Shown: positions 17,314 through 24,357 of the stretch, one piece after another
Position numbering within the stretch: the stretch's first letter is position 1
Layout of the letters: every line of letters begins with the position of its first letter
DNA from: Sideroxydans sp.
GTDB lineage: Bacteria > Pseudomonadota > Gammaproteobacteria > Burkholderiales > Gallionellaceae
Length of the DNA stretch: 64,000 nt
Reading direction: 5' to 3'
Assembly: GCA_028707175.1 (NCBI GenBank)
Contig: JAQTUV010000002.1
Coordinates: 310,001 to 374,000, forward strand
Made by a program: the position numbers and the translations under genes
The notes under the pieces: generated by a model
What the model saw: the letters and a program-made list of their open reading frames with translations, nothing else
The model's database searches: none
What the model was told of the DNA's origin: nothing

Positions 17314-20157
17314 TTAATGCGCCTCATCCCAATTCGCCCCTTCACCCAATCCCACTTCCAATGGCACTTTCAACTGCGCCACATTGCACATCAGTTCGCG
17401 CAGCTTCTCTTTCACCAAGGCCAACTCGGATTCTGGTACTTCCAATATCAATTCATCGTGCACCTGCATGATGAGTTTGGTTTGCAGTTGTTCTTTTTCC
17501 AACCAATCTTGTACCGCGATCATCGCGAGTTTGATGAGGTCGGCGGCGGTGCCTTGCATGGGGGCGTTGATGGCGGCGCGTTCGGCGGCTTGTCTTCTCA
17601 TGCCGTTAGCACCGTTGATCTCGGGTAGCCACAGGCGGCGACCGAACCATGTCTCGACATAGCCGCTTGCTTTGGCTTGTTCGCGCGTGTCGTCCATATA
17701 GCGCTTCACGCCGGGGTAGCGTGCAAAGTAGAGGTCGATGTATTGCTTGGCGGCGCTGTTCTCGATGTTGAGTTGACTTGCCAGACCGAACGCGGACATG
17801 CCGTAGATGAGGCCGAAATTGATGACCTTGGCATAACGACGCTGTTCGCTACTCACTGCATCGAGTGCGACGCCAAACACTTCGGCAGCAGTGGCGCGGT
17901 GGATGTCTTCACCAGCAGCGAAAGCTTTGAGCAAGCCTTCGTCACCGGACAGATGCGCCATGATGCGCAACTCAATTTGAGAGTAGTCAGCAGAGACGAT
18001 GCGCGACCCCGCAGGGGCGATGAAGGCTTCGCGGATGCGGCGGCCCTCGGCGGTGCGCACGGGAATGTTTTGCAGATTCGGCTCGTTAGATGACAAGCGC
18101 CCTGTCACTGCCACCGCTTGCGAATAGCTGGTGTGCACACGACCTGTCTTTTGATTCACCATCTGCGGCAACTTGTCGGTGTAGGTCGATTTCAGCTTCG
18201 CCATGCCGCGATGCTCAAGCAATATCTTGGGTAGCGGATAGTCGAGCGCGAGTTCTTGCAATACTTCTTCGTCGGTTGAGGGTGCGCCGGTGGCGGTCTT
18301 CTTCTTAACCGGTATTCCAAGCTTCACGAACAGTATCTCGCCCAACTGTTTGGGCGAAGCGAGGTTGAACGGTTGCCCCGCCATCTCGAACGCCTGCGCT
18401 TCGATGGACATCAGCTTCTCGCCCAACTCGTGGCTTTGGCGCGATAACTTCACGCTATCGATGAGCACACCGTTACGTTCCATCTTGAACAACACTTCAC
18501 GCACGGGCATCTCGATGTCGCGATACACCTCGGTCAGTCGCCCTTCCAGTTGCGGCGACAAGGTCTGGTGCAGTTGCAAAGTGATGTCGGCATCTTCTGC
18601 GGCGTAACGGGTGGCGGTATCGAGATCGACTTGATCGAAGCCGATCTGTTTCGCGCCTTTGCCCACCACATCGGTGTAGCTCACGGTTGCCAGCCCGAGG
18701 TGGCGTAACGCGAGGTTGCCCATCTCGTGCGGCTTGTGCGATTCCAACACATAGGATTGCAGCAAGGTGTCTTCGGCGATACCGCGCAAGGCAATGCCAT
18801 GATTGGCGAATATGTGCTGATCGTATTTGAGGTTCTGCCCGAGCTTTTTGTGTTCTGCACTTTCCAACCACGGCTTGAGTTTTTGCAGCGCGAGTTCGAA
18901 TCCGACTTGGTCTGGCGCGCCGGGGTAGTGGTGTGCGAGGGGTAAATAAGCCGCGCTATTTGTCAGCATTTGTAGGTCGGGATTCATCCCGACTAACGAG
19001 GCTTGTCTGGATGAATCCAAACCTACATTCACATCATCCACAACGGCGAACGAGATACCCACCAATTGCGACGCCATCGGGTCGAGTCCGGTGGTCTCGG
19101 TATCCAAGCTCACCAAGGGAGCAGACATCAATTTCTCCAACCACACATCCAACTGCGCCTCTGTGCGGATGGATTCATATCGACTGGTGTCGTTGGTTCT
19201 CGCCACTTCATCCCCTCCCCCATGCAGGGGGAGGGCTAGGGAGGGGGTGGACTCTTTGCGAACTCTACCCCCATCCCAACCTTCCCCCTGCATGGGGGAA
19301 GGCGTTTGAGCAGCGCCATTTAACTCGCGCAGCATGGTTCTAAAACCATAACGTTCGAACATCGCCTTCAACTTCTCTTTGTCTTCCGCTGGTGCAGCCA
19401 ACTCGTCGTAACGTTTGTCCAGCGCCACATCACATTTCACCGTGACTAGTTTCCTGCCCATCGGCAACCATTCCAACGCGGCACGCAAGTGTTCACCCAC
19501 CGCGCCACCCACGTTCGCTGCATTGGCAATCACGCCATCAAGCGAATCATATTGAGTGAGCCATTTCACTGCTGTCTTGGGGCCACATTTATTTACGCCC
19601 GGCACGTTGTCCACGGCATCACCCACCAGCGATAAATAATCCACGATGCGATTTGGCGGCACGCCGAATTTCGTCAGCACGCCCGCCTCATCCATGATTT
19701 CGTTGCTCATGGTGTTGACTAGCGTGACGTTGGCGTTCACCAACTGCGTCAAATCTTTGTCACCGGTGGAGACGATGCAACGCGCGCCGCTATTCGAAGC
19801 CTGCTGTGCGAGCGTACCGATGACGTCATCGGCTTCCACACCATCCACCATGATGATGTTCCAACCCGCCGCCGCAACTAACTCATGCAAGGGTTCGATC
19901 TGCGCACGCAAATCGTCTGGCATGGAGGGACGATTGGCTTTGTATTCGGGATACCAGTCGTCGCGGAACGTCTTGCCCTTCGCGTCGAACACGCAGGCGC
20001 TATAATCCGCTGGGTAATCGCTGCGTAATTTTTTCAGCATGTTGAGCACGCCGTGTAGCGCACCTGTAGGTTCACCTTGTGGGCTGCGCAAGTCAGGCAT
20101 GGCGTGGAATGCGCGATACAAATAGGACGAGCCGTCCACCAGCAACAATGTCTTCAT
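17314..20157 (-). CDS. polA: DNA polymerase I with two in-frame repeat insertions
   Basis: A 947-residue replication and repair polymerase. The 5' nuclease domain is N-terminal (LLLVDGSSYLYRAFHAM). The 3'-5' exonuclease has all motifs: Exo I SLDTETTGLD, Exo II GQNLKYDQHIFA, Exo III YAAEDAD, so proofreading should work. The polymerase domain shows motif A ADYSQIELRIMAHLSGD, motif B RRYAKVINFGLIYGM and motif C MQVHDELILEVP. Two repeat elements are read through in frame: residues about 286-316 (linker) and about 376-397 (between Exo I and Exo II). The start at 20157 gives the canonical MKTLLLVDGS; the upstream frame would overlap the divergent gene. Confidence 0.95.
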   Translation of the reverse strand: MKTLLLVDGSSYLYRAFHAMPDLRSPQGEPTGALHGVLNMLKKLRSDYPADYSACVFDAKGKTFRDDWYPEYKANRPSMPDDLRAQIEPLHELVAAAGWNIIMVDGVEADDVIGTLAQQASNSGARCIVSTGDKDLTQLVNANVTLVNTMSNEIMDEAGVLTKFGVPPNRIVDYLSLVGDAVDNVPGVNKCGPKTAVKWLTQYDSLDGVIANAANVGGAVGEHLRAALEWLPMGRKLVTVKCDVALDKRYDELAAPAEDKEKLKAMFERYGFRTMLRELNGAAQTPSPMQGEGWDGGRVRKESTPSLALPLHGGGDEVARTNDTSRYESIRTEAQLDVWLEKLMSAPLVSLDTETTGLDPMASQLVGISFAVVDDVNVGLDSSRQASLVGMNPDLQMLTNSAAYLPLAHHYPGAPDQVGFELALQKLKPWLESAEHKKLGQNLKYDQHIFANHGIALRGIAEDTLLQSYVLESHKPHEMGNLALRHLGLATVSYTDVVGKGAKQIGFDQVDLDTATRYAAEDADITLQLHQTLSPQLEGRLTEVYRDIEMPVREVLFKMERNGVLIDSVKLSRQSHELGEKLMSIEAQAFEMAGQPFNLASPKQLGEILFVKLGIPVKKKTATGAPSTDEEVLQELALDYPLPKILLEHRGMAKLKSTYTDKLPQMVNQKTGRVHTSYSQAVAVTGRLSSNEPNLQNIPVRTAEGRRIREAFIAPAGSRIVSADYSQIELRIMAHLSGDEGLLKAFAAGEDIHRATAAEVFGVALDAVSSEQRRYAKVINFGLIYGMSAFGLASQLNIENSAAKQYIDLYFARYPGVKRYMDDTREQAKASGYVETWFGRRLWLPEINGANGMRRQAAERAAINAPMQGTAADLIKLAMIAVQDWLEKEQLQTKLIMQVHDELILEVPESELALVKEKLRELMCNVAQLKVPLEVGLGEGANWDEAH
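18969..19029. repeat. TGTAGGTCGGG palindromic repeat inside polA
   Basis: TTTGTAGGTCGGGATTCATCCCGACTAA begins the element and AAACCTACA ends it, giving nested inverted repeats. A copy of the same family lies between genes at 59059-59136. In polA it is translated as about 21 extra residues between Exo I and Exo II. Confidence 0.8.
19212..19302. repeat. Palindromic REP/BIME-like pair inside polA
   Basis: Two units, CCCTCCCCCATGCAGGGGG(AGGG) and its partner CCTTCCCCCTGCATGGGGG, face each other across a 14-base spacer. It is the same family as the intergenic pair at 7069-7153 but with the two units in the opposite order. It stays in frame in polA and encodes a stretch rich in Pro, Gly and Ser (TPSPMQGEGWDGG...). 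Confidence 0.85.
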
Positions 20158-20174
20158 AATTTTTGGAGTCCGAG

Positions 20175-20891
20175 ATGAACAACGATTTGAAATTGCCCGC
20201 CGCTCAAGCCCCCGAATTGATGCAGTCGAAGGAGTCATGGCGTGTGTTTGGCATTATGTCAGAATTCGTCGCCGCCACTGAACGTCTGCGCGACATCCAT
20301 CCTGCCGTGAGCATCTTCGGCAGCGCACGCACTCCGCATGACCATCCCTATTACAAGCTCACCGAAGAGATTGCGCGCTTGCTTTCCGATGCGGGATTTT
20401 CCGTTATCTCGGGCGGTGGCCCTGGCATCATGGAGGCGGCAAACAAAGGTGCGTTTTACGGCAAATCTGCCAGCGTCGGCTTGAACATCCAATTACCTCA
20501 CGAACAACACGACAATCCTTACCAAAACATCAGCCAAACCTTTCAACATTTCTTCACGCGCAAGGTGATGTTCGTTAAATTCGCCAGTGCTTATGTGGTG
20601 ATGCCCGGCGGCTTTGGCACGCTGGATGAATTGATGGAAGCGTTGACGCTGGTGCAAACCGGCAAAACACGCCGCATGCCCATCATCTTGGTCGGCTCCC
20701 AATTCTGGGGCGGCATGATGGAATGGATTAAGAACTCCCTACTCGCCGAAAAAATGATCAGCCCCGGCGACATCGACTTGATTCAAGTCATCGACGAACC
20801 CGAACAAGTGGTCGCTGCCATCTTTAAGCACTACGAAACACGCGGCTTCGAACCTTCTGCCGCAGAGCGTGAGTTGCAGCTGAACCTTTAA
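20175..20891 (+). CDS. LOG-family Rossmann nucleotide-binding protein (TIGR00730)
   Basis: A 238-residue member of the LOG / YgdH-type family with the nucleotide-binding GGGPGIMEAANKGA and the PGGFGTLDELMEALTLVQTGK signature. Relatives release free cytokinin-type or AMP bases from nucleoside monophosphates by cleaving ribose 5'-phosphate; the older name 'lysine decarboxylase' is a misannotation. The ATG at 20175 has GGAG seven bases upstream; the TTG four codons earlier is not needed. It starts only 17 bp from the divergent polA start. Confidence 0.9.
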   Translation: MNNDLKLPAAQAPELMQSKESWRVFGIMSEFVAATERLRDIHPAVSIFGSARTPHDHPYYKLTEEIARLLSDAGFSVISGGGPGIMEAANKGAFYGKSASVGLNIQLPHEQHDNPYQNISQTFQHFFTRKVMFVKFASAYVVMPGGFGTLDELMEALTLVQTGKTRRMPIILVGSQFWGGMMEWIKNSLLAEKMISPGDIDLIQVIDEPEQVVAAIFKHYETRGFEPSAAERELQLNL

Positions 20892-20927
20892 GCGTAAAAT
20901 CCCGCCATTACTTGTGAGAATAAAATC

Positions 20928-21239
20928 ATGCGCCTACTTACTCTGTTATTTCTTGCCGGCTTGAGCTTCACTGCTAGTGCAGTTGAGCCTATTCCCCCGT
21001 CTACCACACCGTTAATTGAAGACGGTGCGGTGGATGAACCTGAAGTCACCATCACCAAGCAGCCCGTTCAAAAAGTTGAAGAGTTCCGCGCCAACGGCAA
21101 GTTGTACATGATCAAAGTAACACCCAAACATGGCGTACCTTACTACTTAGTCGATGATCGTGGCGATGGCAAATTTGCCCGCCAAGAAGGCTTGGATTCT
21201 GGCCTGCGCGTGCCGCGTTGGGTCATCTTCAAATTTTGA
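20928..21239 (+). CDS. DUF2782 family exported protein
   Basis: A 103-residue protein with a signal peptide cleaved near TASA-VEP. The mature part ends in the DUF2782 signature: EEFRANGKLYMIKVTPKHGVPYYLVDD, then a short basic C-terminus WVIFKF. Function unknown. In betaproteobacteria and gammaproteobacteria this family commonly sits between polA and thrB, exactly as here. It ends 15 bp before thrB, so the two are likely one operon. Confidence 0.9.
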   Translation: MRLLTLLFLAGLSFTASAVEPIPPSTTPLIEDGAVDEPEVTITKQPVQKVEEFRANGKLYMIKVTPKHGVPYYLVDDRGDGKFARQEGLDSGLRVPRWVIFKF

Positions 21240-21254
21240 TTTAGGAACATCTGC

Positions 21255-22196
21255 ATGGCTGTTTTCACCCGCGTCACCGAATCCGATGTCTCTGCTTGGC
21301 TGTCTGATTACTCTTTAGGTTCTTTACTCGAATTGCAGGGCATCCCTGCGGGTATCGAAAATACGAATTATTTCGTGACTACCAGTAATGGTCGTTTCGT
21401 CCTCACCCTTTTTGAAAAGCTCACCTCTGCGGAATTACCTTTCTTTCTCAACTTGATGTCGCACTTGGCACGGCATGGCATTCCTTGCCCAGCCCCCGTG
21501 GCAAATGGCAAAAATGATTTTTTGGGTGAGTTGAACGGTAAGCCAGCCTGCATCGTAAGTCGCTTGAGTGGTAAGTCAGTGACACAGCCGAGTGTGGCGA
21601 ATTGTGCAGCGGTAGGCGCGATGTTGGGACAGATGCACAGCGCCAGTTTGAGCTTTGGCAGTGAGATGGTGAATCCACGCGGCAGCGCATGGCGCAGTAG
21701 TGCTGCGCAACAAGTGCGCGGTTTTATTTCTGCTGAAGAAGCGGCCTTGCTCGATAGTGAAGTGGCTTTGCATACGCACTACCCCGCTGCTGGTCTGCCA
21801 CGCGGGGTGATTCACGCTGATCTGTTCCGCGACAATGTGCTGATGGATGGTGAACGCGTAGGCGGGCTGATCGATTTCTATTTCGCCTGCACCGATGCGT
21901 TTATTTATGACGTGGCGATTACGGTGAATGACTGGTGTATGGCCGCTGACGGCACATTGGATGCGGGACGCACACGCGCTCTGCTCAATGCCTATCATGC
22001 GGTACGCCCCTTCACCGCCGCCGAAGCAGCTGTGTGGGCGATGACTTTGCGCGTGGCGGCTTTGCGTTTTTGGATTTCGCGTTTGTACGATTTGCATTTG
22101 CCACGCGATGGCGAAATGGTAAATCCACATGACCCCAACCATTTCAAACGCATCTTGCAAAATCACATCGCTACACCGCAGCCTGTTTGGCTATAA
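21255..22196 (+). CDS. thrB: Homoserine kinase, type II (APH fold)
   Basis: A 313-residue kinase of the aminoglycoside-phosphotransferase fold. It phosphorylates homoserine in threonine synthesis. Motifs: GIENTNYFVTT near the N-terminus, the catalytic loop GVIHADLFRDNVLMDG and the metal-binding GLIDFYFACTDAFIYDVA. The length is standard for the proteobacterial ThrB2 form, unrelated to the GHMP-type ThrB of E. coli. An SD-like TAGGAAC lies before the ATG. Confidence 0.93.
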   Translation: MAVFTRVTESDVSAWLSDYSLGSLLELQGIPAGIENTNYFVTTSNGRFVLTLFEKLTSAELPFFLNLMSHLARHGIPCPAPVANGKNDFLGELNGKPACIVSRLSGKSVTQPSVANCAAVGAMLGQMHSASLSFGSEMVNPRGSAWRSSAAQQVRGFISAEEAALLDSEVALHTHYPAAGLPRGVIHADLFRDNVLMDGERVGGLIDFYFACTDAFIYDVAITVNDWCMAADGTLDAGRTRALLNAYHAVRPFTAAEAAVWAMTLRVAALRFWISRLYDLHLPRDGEMVNPHDPNHFKRILQNHIATPQPVWL

Positions 22197-22207
22197 GAGA
22201 ACACACC

Positions 22208-22996
22208 ATGGAAATTCAAAAACTCAATGCAGCTCGCGGTTGGACTTGGGTAAAACAAGGCTATCAACTGATCATGCGCAGTCCTATCTTGAGCATCACC
22301 ACGGCGTTGATTGGTGCAATGGCGCTACTGATGGCAATGATGGTACCTATGGTGGGCCCATTGCTACTGATCGTTCTAATACCGTTGCTTCTGGCTGGAT
22401 ACATGCGCATCTGCCGTGCTCTGGAAGAAGATGAAGAAGTCGAATTGACCGATCTCTTGGCTGGTTTCAAAAAGAACACCCCCGGATTAATTTCACTGGG
22501 TGCATTTCTCATGTTGGGAATGCTGTTTGCCTCTTCAGTGATGGTGTTTGTCGGCGGCGAAGATCTATCGACACTGATGCAACAAGTGCAAGCCAGCGAA
22601 GACCCGCAAGTGCTTGTCGAGGCATTTGGCTCTGCTGGCGGCTCAGTTGCACTGGCGATTTTGTTAGGGTTTTCATTAGTCATCGCCTTGGTGATGGCTT
22701 GGCAATACGCACCGATTTTAGTTTTCTTCAGTGGCCTTACCCCGTTTGCGGCGATACAGGCCAGCTTCACAGGCACCGTTCGCAACATTCTGCCTTACAC
22801 CGTGTATAGCTTGATCATGCAAGTGCTTGCGCTTCTGCTCGGTATTCTGCCGTTCGGCATCGGAATGATCTTGCTGCTCCCTCTCGGCCTGACCTCGCTT
22901 TATGTAAGCTATCGTAATATTTTCCCTTGGTTAGATGCGCCAATCACGCCTGTCGTGGTTGATCATTCCACTCCCAACAATGACGGTGCTGCCTGA
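22208..22996 (+). CDS. BPSS1780-family membrane protein
   Basis: A 262-residue membrane protein with six predicted helices and the conserved N-terminus LNAARGWTWVKQGYQLIMRSP seen in the betaproteobacterial BPSS1780 family. Function unknown. The ATG at 22208 is preferred over an upstream TTG that would overlap thrB. It shares the base A of its stop TGA with the ATG of the next gene, so the two are translationally coupled. Confidence 0.85.
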   Translation: MEIQKLNAARGWTWVKQGYQLIMRSPILSITTALIGAMALLMAMMVPMVGPLLLIVLIPLLLAGYMRICRALEEDEEVELTDLLAGFKKNTPGLISLGAFLMLGMLFASSVMVFVGGEDLSTLMQQVQASEDPQVLVEAFGSAGGSVALAILLGFSLVIALVMAWQYAPILVFFSGLTPFAAIQASFTGTVRNILPYTVYSLIMQVLALLLGILPFGIGMILLLPLGLTSLYVSYRNIFPWLDAPITPVVVDHSTPNNDGAA

Positions 22997-23496
22997 TGAA
23001 ACTTTCCGCAACAGATGACGAACGTAAAGAGGCTCAACTTCCACACAATATCTTTGTGGCAGGTGTGTTTGCTTTTGATTTATTGATGACGCCCGCTGTA
23101 CTAGGCTTAAAGATCGGCATGATCGGATTGCTCATCCCGCTCATTTGTTCTGGCGGTTTACTCACCTATATCTATCTGCGAAGCCGCAAACAGACGAGCT
23201 GGTTCGTGGATATGCACTGGCGTTTGACGTGGAATCGTAGCCGTCTGTTGCTACTGGGCTATGCCATCTCAGCGACACTGGTGCTGATCGCTTGGTTGCT
23301 CAGCATGATCTCCAGCGACCCGCACATGGCGAGCATCATCTGGACTGCGCTCACGCGTATCGCCCTGATGCCCACCCTGATCTTCGTGTTATTTACTTCG
23401 GTGCTGGAAGCCGGCGCAATCGCTCAAGCCACCAATGGAGAAGTACCAGACAAACTGGCGGCGAAGTATCCGCCGCCAGCTGAGTTGCTTTCTTGA
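22996..23496 (+). CDS. Hypothetical membrane protein
   Basis: A 166-residue protein with about four membrane segments (roughly residues 20-38, 40-62, 87-108 and 118-142) and a cytoplasmic tail ending in a Pro-rich stretch. No family recognised. Coupling by TGATG to the BPSS1780-type gene suggests that the two membrane proteins act together. Confidence 0.75.
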   Translation: MKLSATDDERKEAQLPHNIFVAGVFAFDLLMTPAVLGLKIGMIGLLIPLICSGGLLTYIYLRSRKQTSWFVDMHWRLTWNRSRLLLLGYAISATLVLIAWLLSMISSDPHMASIIWTALTRIALMPTLIFVLFTSVLEAGAIAQATNGEVPDKLAAKYPPPAELLS

Positions 23497-23498
23497 AT

Positions 23499-23846
23499 TT
23501 AAGCTTTCGTACTGAATTCGTCGAAGGCGTGTAACACTTCACCCGCATACATCAACGATGGGCCACCGCCCATATACACCGCGACGGACAGCATCTCATT
23601 GATCTGCTCGCGTGTCGCCCCTAGACGCACCAACGCTCTGACGTGATACGCGATGCAACCCTCGCAACGGGTAGAAACTGCGATAGCCGTAGCAATCAAT
23701 TCTTTATCTAACGCAGAGATGACACCTGCCGTCATCGCAGCCTTTGACATCGCATCGAAGCCGGTCATCACTTCAGCGGATTCTTTACGAAATGCGCCCA
23801 AAGGTGGATTGAGATGCTGGATCAGTTCTTTATATGAGTTGCTCAT
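23499..23846 (-). CDS. AhpD-like carboxymuconolactone decarboxylase family protein
   Basis: A 115-residue member of the CMD/AhpD fold. The redox pair CEGCIAYHVRALVRLGATREQI has the C-x2-C...H arrangement of AhpD-type peroxidase partners rather than true decarboxylases. It likely has a hydroperoxide or disulfide reductase role; no ahpC neighbour is present. An AAAGGA SD box precedes the ATG. It converges on the membrane gene with only two bases between them. Confidence 0.88.
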   Translation of the reverse strand: MSNSYKELIQHLNPPLGAFRKESAEVMTGFDAMSKAAMTAGVISALDKELIATAIAVSTRCEGCIAYHVRALVRLGATREQINEMLSVAVYMGGGPSLMYAGEVLHAFDEFSTKA

Positions 23847-23904
23847 GGGGCATTCCTTTGCGTCTTGAAGAGGATTTGTATATTAGACTTTGCTAATGTG
23901 CAAA

Positions 23905-24357
23905 TCAAGCGCTCATCACAAATACCGCAGCTTGCCCATGATGAACGCCCGCTTCATCCAATAGGTTCCACACAGTCGTGTCTGTGATCATGAAGCGTTT
24001 GCCACTCTTTGCGATGCGCATGCCCGAGTAGCCATCGATGTAACCTTGCTGCGTCACCTTCTCCAACAACTTCACCCGCGCTTCCTGCGCCATCGGCTCA
24101 GCGGACAAGCGGGAGGGTAGTCGAGCGAACTCATCCTCGCTCATCTCGAACAGTTGCAACGCCAAACGATTGCCATAGAAGAAGATAGGGTCGGCTTCCG
24201 TGCCGTGCGCGACGATGGCGCGCGGCGCTTCCCATATGGCAGTGCGCAACGCGTTCGCATCAGTTGGAACAGTGGGGATGAGCGGTTTGCCGGTGAGCCG
24301 TTGATAGCTCTCGACGATCAGCCGCAGCGTGGCATCAGAGGGCTTCGAGCTTGGCAT
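23905..24357 (-). CDS. MEKHLA domain protein
   Basis: A 150-residue PAS-like sensor-type domain protein. The pattern from IVAHGTEADPIFFYGNRLALQLFEMSEDEFARLPSRLSAE onward is typical of MEKHLA proteins, which are found free-standing in bacteria and at the end of plant HD-ZIP III factors. The ligand is unknown. It starts inside the helicase gene (23-base overlap, different frame), so it is probably expressed from the helicase transcript. Confidence 0.85.
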   Translation of the reverse strand: MPSSKPSDATLRLIVESYQRLTGKPLIPTVPTDANALRTAIWEAPRAIVAHGTEADPIFFYGNRLALQLFEMSEDEFARLPSRLSAEPMAQEARVKLLEKVTQQGYIDGYSGMRIAKSGKRFMITDTTVWNLLDEAGVHHGQAAVFVMSA

